DNA of 64,000 nt, from positions 759,987 through 823,986 of the forward strand of contig CAVXSO010000002.1 of assembly GCA_963764465.1 (NCBI GenBank). Direction: 5' to 3'. The position numbers and the translations under genes were made by a program. Shown here piece by piece: positions 32,130-40,198 of this stretch. Origin of the DNA: JAJXXT01 sp963764465. GTDB lineage: Bacteria; Pseudomonadota; Alphaproteobacteria; Acetobacterales; Acetobacteraceae. Positions within the stretch are counted from its first letter, which is position 1; every line of letters starts with the position of its first letter. The notes under the pieces were generated by a model that made no database searches, was not told where the DNA came from, and saw only the letters and a list, made by a program, of their open reading frames with translations.

Positions 32130-33527
32130 ATGCGCCTCCTCACGCGCATACCGTCCTGGCTGCTCGCGCTCACGCTGCTGCGCCTGGTCATCGCCGCCGC
32201 CGTGCCGCTCTCGCCGGACGAGGCCTATTACCGGCTCTGGTCCCTCGCCCTCGCCCCCGGCTACCTGGACCACCCGCCCATGGTGGCGCTGTGGATCCAC
32301 GCCGGCATCGCCATGGTGGGGGACACGCCGCTCGGCGTGCGCCTGCTCGCCCCCTTCGCCGCCCTCCTCGGTTCGATGCTGCTGATCGACGCCGTGGACC
32401 GCGCCGCCCCCGGCCGCGGCGAGACCGCCGCCATGCTGCTCAACGCCACGCTGCTGTTCGGCGCCGGCGCCGTGGTGATGACGCCGGACACGCCGCTGCT
32501 GCTGTTCTGGACCGCCTGCCTCTGGGCGCTCGCCCGCCTCGACGAAGCCTGGGACCGGCGCTGGTGGCTCGCCGCCGGTGCGGCCACCGGGCTCGCGCTG
32601 GTCAGCAAGTACACCGCCTTCCTGCTGTTCCCCGCCACCTTCCTCTGGGTGCTCGCCGTCCGCCCGCGCGAGCTTCGGCGCTGGCAGCCCTGGGCGGCAC
32701 TGGCACTCGCGCTCGCCATCTTCGTCCCCGTCATCGCCTGGAACGCGACGCATCACTGGGCCAGCTTCGACAAGCAGGGCGGCCGCCTGTTCGATTTCGA
32801 GCCGCTGCGCGCCCTGCAATTCCTCGGCGAACTCGCCGCCGGGCAGATCGGGCTCGCCACCCCCCTCGTGGCGCTGCTGCTGGTGCGCGGCCAGCTCCAG
32901 GCCTGGCGCGCGCGGGCCATGCTGCCGCTCGCCCTCACGCTCGTCCCCGCCGCCGTGTTCATCGTCCACGCGCTCGGCGACCGGGTCCAGGGCAATTGGC
33001 CCGCCGTCATCTACCCCGCCGCCGCCCTCGCCACCGCGCTCAACCCCATCCCGCCGCGCCGCCTCGCCCAGGCCATCGGGCTCGGCATGGGCATCACGCT
33101 GCTGGTCTATGTCCAGGCCGCAACCGGCCTCTTCCCCATCCCCGCGCATCTCGATCCCGCCGCCCGCCAGCTGCGCGGCTGGGAGGAGATGGCCACCGCG
33201 CTGCCCAGGGCGGACTTCGTCGCCGCCGACAATTACGGCGTCGCCGCGGAACTCGCGCTCTTCCGCCCCCCCGTCTTCGGCGCCCCCGTCTTCGGCGCCG
33301 AACCCCGCTGGAAGCTCTTCAAGCTGCCGCGCGCGCAGCCCCAGGGCACCGGCCTCCTCGTCGCGCACGACCCGCCCAACCCCGCGCTCTGGCGCGACAT
33401 CCAGCCGCTCGGCGAGGTGAAGCGCACGGATCGCGGGGTGGTCCTCGCCACCTACCGCCTCTATCGTGTCACCGCCCGGGAGGCGCTGACCCTGCTCACA
33501 CCCCAGACGACACCAGAAAGACCATGA
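32130..33527 (+). CDS. GT39/ArnT-like membrane glycosyltransferase
   Basis: This 465-residue polytopic protein starts MRLLTRIPSWLLALTLLRLV and has the diagnostic PLSPDEAYYRLWSLALAPGY early periplasmic loop with the DE pair, and YLDHPPMVALWIHAG. Ten or more membrane helices follow. These enzymes transfer sugars from polyprenyl carriers to lipid A, proteins or other acceptors. A short repeat RPPVFGAPVFGAEP lies near the C-terminus. Its stop overlaps the next start (ATGA). Confidence 0.9.
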   Translation: MRLLTRIPSWLLALTLLRLVIAAAVPLSPDEAYYRLWSLALAPGYLDHPPMVALWIHAGIAMVGDTPLGVRLLAPFAALLGSMLLIDAVDRAAPGRGETAAMLLNATLLFGAGAVVMTPDTPLLLFWTACLWALARLDEAWDRRWWLAAGAATGLALVSKYTAFLLFPATFLWVLAVRPRELRRWQPWAALALALAIFVPVIAWNATHHWASFDKQGGRLFDFEPLRALQFLGELAAGQIGLATPLVALLLVRGQLQAWRARAMLPLALTLVPAAVFIVHALGDRVQGNWPAVIYPAAALATALNPIPPRRLAQAIGLGMGITLLVYVQAATGLFPIPAHLDPAARQLRGWEEMATALPRADFVAADNYGVAAELALFRPPVFGAPVFGAEPRWKLFKLPRAQPQGTGLLVAHDPPNPALWRDIQPLGEVKRTDRGVVLATYRLYRVTAREALTLLTPQTTPERP

Positions 33528-34519
33528 ACGCGGAACCAAACCGCCTGCCGACGATGGAGGACGTGCTCGCCGCCCGCGCGCGCATCGCGGGGCATGTCGT
33601 GCGCACCCCCATCCTGCGCCACAGGCTGCTCGACGAGCTCACCGGCGGGCGCATCCTGCTCAAGGCCGAGCCGCTGCAACGCACCGGCAGCTTCAAGCTG
33701 CGCGGTGCCACCAGCGCCATCCGCGCCCTGCCGGAAGCCGAGCGCGCCCGCGGCGTCGTCACGTTCTCCTCCGGCAACCACGGCCAGGCCGTGGCGTGCG
33801 CCGCCGCCGCCGTCGGCGCCCGCGCCACCGTCTTCATGCCGGCGGACGCGCCTTCCATCAAGGTCGAGAGCACGCGCGGCTGGGGCGCCGACATCGTCCA
33901 GTACGATCGCGCAACAGAAGACCGGGAGGCGCTGGCCCGCGCGCACATGGCCCGCACCGGCGCCGTGCTCATCCCGCCCTTCGACGCCGTGGAGGTCATC
34001 GCGGGGCAGGGCAGTGCCGCGCTGGAACTCGCCGAGGACGCGGGGGAGGCGCTGGACGCGCTCATGGTCTGCACCGGCGGCGGCGGCTTCATCGCCGGCT
34101 GCGCGCTGGCCATGCACGCCGTCTCGCCCGCCACGCGCATCGTCGCCGTGGAGCCGGAGGGCTGGGACGACACCGGCCGCTCGCTCCAGGCCGGCGAGCG
34201 GGTCGCGGCGAAGGGCGGCTCGCTCCTCTGCGACGCGCTGCTGGCACAGAAGCCCGGCGAGATGACGTTTGCCATCAACCGCCAGCTGCTCGCCGGCGGC
34301 ATCGCGGTGACGGATGCGGAGGTGCTCGCCGCCATCGCCTTCGCCTTCCGCCACCTCAAGGTCGTGGTCGAGCCCGGCGGCGCGGTCTGCCTCGCGGCCC
34401 TCCTGGCCGGCAAGTTCGACGCGCGCGGCCAGACCGTCGGCGCCATGCTCTCCGGCGGCAATATCGATCCCGAAACATTCCAGCGCGCCCTCGCGGGCCG
34501 CGAGCCAAACATGGGGTAG
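33524..34519 (+). CDS. Threonine/serine dehydratase-like PLP enzyme
   Basis: This 331-residue fold-type II PLP enzyme has Lys58 in TGSFKLRGATSAI as the Schiff-base residue, SSGNHGQAVACAA as the phosphate/substrate loop, and CTGGGGFIAGCALA as the glycine loop. It lacks the C-terminal regulatory domain of IlvA, so it is of the short catabolic (TdcB/serine racemase-like) type. Products would be 2-oxobutyrate or pyruvate plus ammonia. It is translationally coupled to the upstream GT39 gene, an odd pairing. Confidence 0.91.
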   Translation: MNAEPNRLPTMEDVLAARARIAGHVVRTPILRHRLLDELTGGRILLKAEPLQRTGSFKLRGATSAIRALPEAERARGVVTFSSGNHGQAVACAAAAVGARATVFMPADAPSIKVESTRGWGADIVQYDRATEDREALARAHMARTGAVLIPPFDAVEVIAGQGSAALELAEDAGEALDALMVCTGGGGFIAGCALAMHAVSPATRIVAVEPEGWDDTGRSLQAGERVAAKGGSLLCDALLAQKPGEMTFAINRQLLAGGIAVTDAEVLAAIAFAFRHLKVVVEPGGAVCLAALLAGKFDARGQTVGAMLSGGNIDPETFQRALAGREPNMG

Positions 34520-34526
34520 GGGACAG

Positions 34527-35279
34527 ATGGACATCGGCGCCAACACGATGACCGAAACCGAGCGGCAGGCGCGGCTGGATTGCGCCGCCGCCTATCGCCT
34601 GGTCGAGCATTTCGGCATGAGCGACCTGGTCTACAACCACATCACGGTGCGCGTGCCCGGCACCGAGACCTTCCTCATCAACCCCTATGGCTGGATGTAC
34701 GAGGAAATCACCGCCTCCTCGCTCATCCTCATCGACATCGAGGGCAGGGTCCTGCGCAACCCGCACGCGGATCTCGGCATCAACCTCGCGGGCTACGTCA
34801 TCCACTCCGCCGTCCACGCCGCCCGCCCGGACGTGGGCTGCGTCATCCACACCCATACCCGCGCCGGCATGGCCGTCTCCGCCATGACGTGCGGCCTGCT
34901 GCCGCTCACGCAGATGGCGATGCGCTGCATGCCGATCGCGATCCACGAATACGAAGGCCCCGCCGTGGACACCGACGAACGCGCCCGCCTCGTCGCGGAT
35001 ATGGGCGCGTCCAGCGCCGTCATCCTGCGCAACCACGGCCTGCTCGCGGCCGGCCCCAGTGCGGCGGAGGCGTTCAACCTGATGTACTGGCTGGAAATGG
35101 CCTGCCGCGCCCAGGTGGACGCCATGGCCGCGCGCACGGAGCTCACCATGCCGTCGGACAACGTGGTCGCCCACGCCGTCCACCTCTACCAGCCCGGCAC
35201 CCGCCGCCCCTTCGGCGTCATGGAGTGGCCCGCCATGCTCCGCCTGCTCGACCGCCGCGACCCCTCCTGGCGCGGCTAG
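34527..35279 (+). CDS. Class II aldolase/adducin-family protein
   Basis: This 250-residue protein contains FGMSDLVYNHITVRVPGTET, CVIHTHTRAGMAVSAMTCGL (metal-binding His pair), and VILRNHGLLAAGPSAAEAFN (third His). This matches fuculose-1-phosphate aldolase/adducin-head proteins; many act as aldolases, decarboxylases or dehydratases on small sugar acids. GGGGACAG precedes ATG 34527. It follows the dehydratase by 7 bases. Confidence 0.92.
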   Translation: MDIGANTMTETERQARLDCAAAYRLVEHFGMSDLVYNHITVRVPGTETFLINPYGWMYEEITASSLILIDIEGRVLRNPHADLGINLAGYVIHSAVHAARPDVGCVIHTHTRAGMAVSAMTCGLLPLTQMAMRCMPIAIHEYEGPAVDTDERARLVADMGASSAVILRNHGLLAAGPSAAEAFNLMYWLEMACRAQVDAMAARTELTMPSDNVVAHAVHLYQPGTRRPFGVMEWPAMLRLLDRRDPSWRG

Positions 35280-35430
35280 AACCACGCGCCGCCATCGCCC
35301 GCGTGCGCGGCCCGTTCCCCGCCGGCCAGGCCAGCGCCGGATGGCCGGGCGCTCTCCGCGCACCTCGCCACAGCCGTTGTGTTGCCGTATTCGGCGCCGA
35401 TAGCAGCGTCGCCAACCGGCCAGGAGGTCG

Positions 35431-36096
35431 ATGATGCGGCATGCATCCTTCACCCGCGCGGTGGTCGCCGCGCTGTTCGTGTTCACCGCCGCCACGGCGG
35501 CCATCGCCGTGCTGGCCGCGCCACCGGCCCTCGCCGCGGGCGGTAACGGCGGCGGCAATGGCGGCGGCAACGGCAACGGCGGCGGCAACGGCGGCGGCAA
35601 CGGCGGCGGCAACGGCAACGGCGGCGGCAACGGCAACGGCGGTGGCAACGCCAATGGCGGCGGCCACGGCGGCTCGGCCAGCGCGGCGGACCACGCCAGT
35701 TCCGGCCACGCCAACTCCGGCCACGCCAATTCCGGGTACGGCACTTCCGGGTACGGGACTGGCGGCGGCCCGATGGCGCCTTCCTCCGGCCAGCTCGCCT
35801 CGGCACTCGGCGCGCTGAACGCCGCGCACGCCAGCCCGGCGGCGCTGGCGCACGCGGCACCCGGCTCGAAGGTCGGGCAGATCGCGACCTACGACAGGGC
35901 GATGCTCACGGCGCTGGCCATGCCGGACATCACGCCGGCGCAGATCGCCGCGCGCAACGCCGCCATCGCCGCGGCCCGCGGCCAGCTCGCCACCGTCTCC
36001 AACAAGTCGCTGACGCCGCCGGTCGTCGCCCGCGTCGATGATCTGCTCGGCCTGCCCGCCACCGACCCGACCATCGGCGTCGCGCCGCCCAGCTAG
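35431..36096 (+). CDS. Exported Gly/Asn-repeat protein
   Basis: This 221-residue protein has AGGAGG directly before ATG 35431/35434, a signal peptide (AALFVFTAATAAIAVLAAPP, ALAA), then a GGN-repeat tract of about 45 residues encoded by GGCGGCAAC repeats. A short repeat (SSGHANSGHANSGYGTSGYG) and a helical C-terminal domain (DITPAQIAARNAAIAAARGQ) follow. It is probably periplasmic or extracellular; glycine/asparagine tracts suggest a flexible linker. I do not know the family. Confidence 0.75.
   Translation: MMRHASFTRAVVAALFVFTAATAAIAVLAAPPALAAGGNGGGNGGGNGNGGGNGGGNGGGNGNGGGNGNGGGNANGGGHGGSASAADHASSGHANSGHANSGYGTSGYGTGGGPMAPSSGQLASALGALNAAHASPAALAHAAPGSKVGQIATYDRAMLTALAMPDITPAQIAARNAAIAAARGQLATVSNKSLTPPVVARVDDLLGLPATDPTIGVAPPS
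35540..35680. repeat. GGCGGCAAC short-unit repeat tract
   Basis: Multiple in-frame copies of GGCGGCAAC and GGCAACGGC encode the Gly-Gly-Asn tract. Repeats are exact enough at the DNA level to allow copy-number change by slippage, and they keep the reading frame. Confidence 0.9.
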
Positions 36097-36117
36097 TTCG
36101 TCGCCGGCTGGCGGGCC

Positions 36118-36867
36118 TCAGCGCAGCAGCGTCACCTTGCCGCTCGCCAGGTCGTAATACCCGGCCGCGATCGTGAGCTTGCCCTCCTTCGCCATGCCCC
36201 CCAGCACCGGGGAGGTGTCGCGCAGCAAGCCCGCCTGGATCAGCGCGTTCGCCTTCGCCACCGCCTCCACGTCGTCGCCCGCCTTCGCCACCGCCGGCTG
36301 GATCGAGCGGTAGAGCGTGCTGATCTGTCCCGGCACCGCCTTGCCCGCGATCGTCGCCTTCACCGCGCCGCAGGCCGAATGCGCCAGCACCAGGATCGCC
36401 TTCGTCCCCAGCACCGCCGCCCCGTATTCGAGGCTCGCGATCACATCGGCCCCGGCGATATTCCCCGCCACCCGTGCGACGAAGATGTCGCCAATCGTCT
36501 GGTCGAACACCAGCTCCGGCGGCACGCGGGAATCGGCGCAGCCCAGCACGGCGGCGAACGGCGCCTGCCCATCCGCCGTCGCCGCCTTCAGCGCGGCCAG
36601 GTCCACCTCGCAGACAGCGGGCGTCTTCATTTTGCTCACGAAACGTGCATTGCCGTCCATCAGCGCCGCCATCGCAGCGGCCGGGTTCGCCGGCGCCGCC
36701 GCCGTGGCCGCCCCTGCCCGGGCCGCCGGTGCCGCCACCGCGACGCCAGCGACCCCCGCCAGCGCCAGGCGCATCGCGCCCCTCCTGTCCAGTCCAGACC
36801 GGCCCAGCCCCGGCGGGCAACAGTCGCAGAACACATGCGGCCGCGTGACGTGGTTCATCTTGCTCAT
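36118..36867 (-). CDS. Beta-carbonic anhydrase with probable Tat export signal
   Basis: This 249-residue protein has zinc motifs CADSRVPPELVF and LAHSACGAV (Cys, Asp-Arg, His, Cys). Ahead of the catalytic domain lies a twin-arginine-like signal (DRRGAMRLALAGVAGVAVAA, then PAARAGA), so it is predicted to act in the periplasm. It interconverts CO2 and bicarbonate. The start ATG 36867 has AAAGGGA upstream. A second, cytoplasmic-type beta-CA lies at 39518-40126. Confidence 0.9.
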   Translation of the reverse strand: MSKMNHVTRPHVFCDCCPPGLGRSGLDRRGAMRLALAGVAGVAVAAPAARAGAATAAAPANPAAAMAALMDGNARFVSKMKTPAVCEVDLAALKAATADGQAPFAAVLGCADSRVPPELVFDQTIGDIFVARVAGNIAGADVIASLEYGAAVLGTKAILVLAHSACGAVKATIAGKAVPGQISTLYRSIQPAVAKAGDDVEAVAKANALIQAGLLRDTSPVLGGMAKEGKLTIAAGYYDLASGKVTLLR

Positions 36868-37458
36868 GCAACGAATCCCTTTCCTGTCCGCGTGGTCGGC
36901 ACGCCCCCGCCTTTCGCATATGCGGGGCGCGCCATCCGCACGATCGCGCTCCCGCGGCCGGGGTTCGAAGAAATCAGCGACGCCAGGCAGCGTAACAGCC
37001 GCAGCTACCCTCGCAAACACGGCCTCGCGAGACCGGGCCTGTGGAAGATATCAAGCAGGCGCTCATGCATCGGACAGATCGCGCGATCGACGAAGCCGAT
37101 CTCGCGCCCCACCCGGATGATGCGCCTCGGGGCCATGTCGCGTTCGTTGGCGCCATGGACCCGCACGGCTTGCTGGGAGACCGCGAGTGCCGCGTGCCCC
37201 TCGCCGGGCGCGTGCGCCAGCAGCACGCCACCCAGCAGCACGCCACCCAGCAGCACGCCACCCAGCAGCACGCCACCCAGCAGCACGCCACCCAGCAGCA
37301 CACCACGGGGCTTCAGCGCGCGCAGCGCATGGCGCGCGCTGCCGGGGCACCGCCGCCGCATCCTAACCCCGCGCTAACCTCTCCCCCCGACAATCGCTTC
37401 AGCGGGTACGCCGCAGAACGCGGAACCCGGTCAGACGGCCTGTTGGCGGGAAAACTTC
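36868..37458. other. Gene-poor interval containing a 15-bp tandem repeat
   Basis: About 590 bases between the carbonic anhydrase and motB lack a confident gene. A minus-strand frame (37005-37361) encodes VLLGG repeats then VRVHGANERDMAPRRIIRVG, with a codon third-position bias that looks coding, but its N-terminus is pure repeat and no homology is recognised. I leave it unresolved. Confidence 0.4.
37218..37307. repeat. 15-bp tandem repeat, 6 copies
   Basis: CAGCAGCACGCCACC is repeated five times exactly from 37218 to 37292, with a sixth copy differing at two positions (to 37307). The unit is a multiple of three, so it would read as QQHAT on the plus strand or VLLGG on the minus strand in any ORF crossing it. 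Confidence 0.93.
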
Positions 37459-38622
37459 ATGGCAGGAGCTGCGGCGGGCAAGGGCGCGAAGTCGCGCGGC
37501 AGGGGCCCGGGTGCGGGCGACAACGCGCGGCCCATCATCATCGTCAAGCGCGCGGAGGAAGGGGAGGCGGGCCACCACGGCGGCGCCTGGAAGGTCGCCT
37601 ATGCCGACTTCGTGACGGCGATGATGGCGTTCTTCCTGCTCCTCTGGCTGCTCAACGCCACCACGCAGGCCCAGCGCCAGGGCCTCGCCGACTACTTCAC
37701 CCCCGCCAACGCGCTCAGCCACGCCTCCTCCGGCACCGGCAAGCCGTTCGGTGGCTCGTCGCCGTTCGATCGCGGCTCCATGGTCTCCAATCGCGGCGTC
37801 CAGGCCGCGATCCAGGGCCGCTCGCTGCCGGCGCCGCAAACGACGGCGATGCACGACGCCAGGCACGCCAGCGCCGCCGGCGCCGCCGAGGCCCCGCGCC
37901 CCGCCGCGCTCTCCGCCAAGGGCACGGGCGGCGAGGCCGGCCAGGGCGCCGGCGCCGCGCCCGTGCCGCACGGTGCCGCCGGCCCCGCGCCAACCCCGGG
38001 CGGCACCGCGGACAACCCCGCCACCACCACGCCGCTCGCCCTCGGCCGCGCCGCCTTCCTCGCCAACGCCGGCACCGGCGGCCCGCACCAGGGCCTCGTC
38101 CCGGCGGAACAGGCCGCGAGCCAGGCCGCGCGCGAACACGCCGCCTTCGCGGCCGCGGCCTCCCAGATCCGTGCCGCCATCGCCGCGGACCCCGCGCTCA
38201 GGGACCTCGCCGGCCAGCTGCGCATCGACGAAACGCGGGAGGGCCTGCGCATCCAGATCCTGGACGCCGACAAGCGCCCGATGTTCGAGTCCGGCGGCAC
38301 GGAGCCCGCGGGCTGGGCGCGCGAGGTGCTCGCCCGCGTCGCCGGCGTGCTCGCGAAACTCCCGGAAAAACTCGCCGTCACCGGCCACACGGATGCCGCC
38401 CCCTATCTCGGCGACGCGCCCGGCATGTCCAACTGGGACCTCTCCGCCGCCCGCGCCAACGCCACCCGCCGCCTGCTGGTCGCGGACGGCGTGCAGGGTG
38501 CGCGCTTCCGTTCCGTCACCGGCATGGCGGACCGCGACCTGCTGCTGCCCAGCCAGCCGCTGGCCGCCGCCAACCGCCGCATCGCCATCACCGTGCTGCG
38601 CGCAGCACCCCCGGTGCCGTGA
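37459..38622 (+). CDS. motB: Flagellar motor stator protein MotB
   Basis: This 387-residue protein has a single N-terminal membrane helix VAYADFVTAMMAFFLLLWLL with the proton-channel Asp50. A long Ala/Gly-rich linker is followed by an OmpA-like peptidoglycan-binding domain (KLAVTGHTDAAPYLGDAPGM, NWDLSAARANATRRLLVADG). MotB anchors the stator to the cell wall and forms the proton path with MotA. It precedes motA, the reverse of the usual enteric order. No other flagellar gene is in the window. Confidence 0.95.
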   Translation: MAGAAAGKGAKSRGRGPGAGDNARPIIIVKRAEEGEAGHHGGAWKVAYADFVTAMMAFFLLLWLLNATTQAQRQGLADYFTPANALSHASSGTGKPFGGSSPFDRGSMVSNRGVQAAIQGRSLPAPQTTAMHDARHASAAGAAEAPRPAALSAKGTGGEAGQGAGAAPVPHGAAGPAPTPGGTADNPATTTPLALGRAAFLANAGTGGPHQGLVPAEQAASQAAREHAAFAAAASQIRAAIAADPALRDLAGQLRIDETREGLRIQILDADKRPMFESGGTEPAGWAREVLARVAGVLAKLPEKLAVTGHTDAAPYLGDAPGMSNWDLSAARANATRRLLVADGVQGARFRSVTGMADRDLLLPSQPLAAANRRIAITVLRAAPPVP

Positions 38623-38650
38623 AGCAAGTGCCGTGAAACGGTCCTGACCC

Positions 38651-39517
38651 ATGCTCACTCTCGGCGGCCTCGGCTTCCTGCTCGCCTGCGTCTTCGGCAG
38701 CTACCTCGCCTCCGGCGGCTCCATCGCGCCCCTGGCCGAGGCGCTGCCGTTCGAGCTGTGGACCATCGGGGGTGCTGCCCTCGGCACCTTCATCATGGCC
38801 AACTCCATGACGGAAGTGAAACATACGCTCGGCAGCTTCAGCCGGATCATGAAGGGCAGCCGCTTCGCCAAGACGGACTACGTGGACCTGCTCTCGCTGC
38901 TCTACTATTTCATCCGCCTCGCCAGCACCAAGGGTGCCATGGCGCTGGAGCCGCATATCGAGCGCCCGGCCGAGAGCCCCGCCTTCCAGCGCTTCCCGCG
39001 CATCGTCGCCAATCATCACGCCACCGACATGATCTGCGACTACCTGCGCATGGTCGGCATGAACGCGGACGACCCCAACCAGATCGAGGATGTCATGGCC
39101 CGCGAGCTGAAGAAGACGCTCACGGAGGAACTGCACGGCGCGCACGCGCTGCAATCCATGGCGGACGGGCTGCCGGCACTCGGCATCGTCGCCGCCGTGC
39201 TCGGCGTCATCAAGACGATGAGCCATATCAACGAGCCGCCGGCCGTGCTCGGCGCCATGATCGGCGGCGCGCTCACCGGCACCTTCCTCGGCGTGCTGCT
39301 CGCCTACGGCATGGTCGGCCCCTTCGCCGCCAGGCTGAAGGGCGTCATCGAGGAGGAAGCGAAATACTACGAGGTCATCCGCGCCGTGCTCGTCGCCCAC
39401 CTGCACGGCAATGCGCCCCCGGTCTCGGTCGAGACCGGCCGCAAGATGGCGCCCAACACCCACATGCCCAGCTTCCAGGAACTCGAAGCCGCGACCCAGA
39501 ACCTGCAGATCGCGTGA
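38651..39517 (+). CDS. motA: Flagellar motor stator protein MotA
   Basis: This 288-residue protein begins with LTLGGLGFLLACVFGSYLAS. Its large cytoplasmic loop contains FPRIVANHHATDMICDYLRM, and the third and fourth membrane helices include MADGLPALGIVAAVLGVIKT (with the key Pro) and MIGGALTGTFLGVLLAYGMV. With MotB it forms the proton-driven stator. It starts 28 bases after motB. Its stop abuts the stop of the convergent carbonic anhydrase gene. Confidence 0.96.
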   Translation: MLTLGGLGFLLACVFGSYLASGGSIAPLAEALPFELWTIGGAALGTFIMANSMTEVKHTLGSFSRIMKGSRFAKTDYVDLLSLLYYFIRLASTKGAMALEPHIERPAESPAFQRFPRIVANHHATDMICDYLRMVGMNADDPNQIEDVMARELKKTLTEELHGAHALQSMADGLPALGIVAAVLGVIKTMSHINEPPAVLGAMIGGALTGTFLGVLLAYGMVGPFAARLKGVIEEEAKYYEVIRAVLVAHLHGNAPPVSVETGRKMAPNTHMPSFQELEAATQNLQIA

Positions 39518-40126
39518 TCACGCCACCGGCTTGAACACCCCATCCCGGTCGAGCATCGTGAGCTCCCCGGTCGCGATGTCGATGCTCATCCCGTGCAGCG
39601 CGAGCCTGCGGTCCGCCACCCGCTCGGCGATCCAGGGAAACGTCATCAGGTTGCCGAGCGAGAGCTTGATCGCCTCCTGCTCGCACGCCGTCTGCTTGTC
39701 CTCGGGCCCATAGGCCAGCGCCCGGTTGCGCGCCGCCTCCGCGATCCGCATCCATGGTTCGAGGAAGTCGCCCCCGTGCTCCGGCGGCCCCTCCAGCAGC
39801 ACGCGGATGCCGCCGCACCCGGCATGGCCCATCACCACCACATTCGGCACCTCGAGCACGCGGACGGCGAACTCCAGCGCGGCACTCGTCGAATGCGCCA
39901 GCCGGTCCGGCGCGAAGCCCGGCACCAGGTTGGCAACGTTGCGCACGATGAACAGATCGCCCGGCACCGCGCCGAAGATCAGGTTCGGGTCGACGCGGCT
40001 GTCCGCGCACGCGATGATCAGGGCCACCGGGTGCTGCCCCTCGCGCGCCAGCGCCGCGAGCTTCGGGGCATACTCGGGCCACTCGGTGGCGCGAAACCGG
40101 CGATAGCCGTCGAGCAATCTCTGCAT
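39518..40126 (-). CDS. Beta-carbonic anhydrase (cytoplasmic type)
   Basis: This 202-residue protein has CADSRVDPNLIFGAVPGDLF and VVMGHAGCGGIRVLL, the zinc ligands and Asp-Arg pair. No signal peptide is present. It catalyses CO2 hydration in the cytoplasm, for example to supply bicarbonate to carboxylases. Together with the exported enzyme at 36118-36867 it brackets the motBA genes. Confidence 0.95.
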   Translation of the reverse strand: MQRLLDGYRRFRATEWPEYAPKLAALAREGQHPVALIIACADSRVDPNLIFGAVPGDLFIVRNVANLVPGFAPDRLAHSTSAALEFAVRVLEVPNVVVMGHAGCGGIRVLLEGPPEHGGDFLEPWMRIAEAARNRALAYGPEDKQTACEQEAIKLSLGNLMTFPWIAERVADRRLALHGMSIDIATGELTMLDRDGVFKPVA

Positions 40127-40198
40127 GCCCCGCGTTTAGCGAACCGCGTGGCACTCGCAAAGCCGGGCATGAACCGCGCCCGCCCGGCGCGCCGGGCC

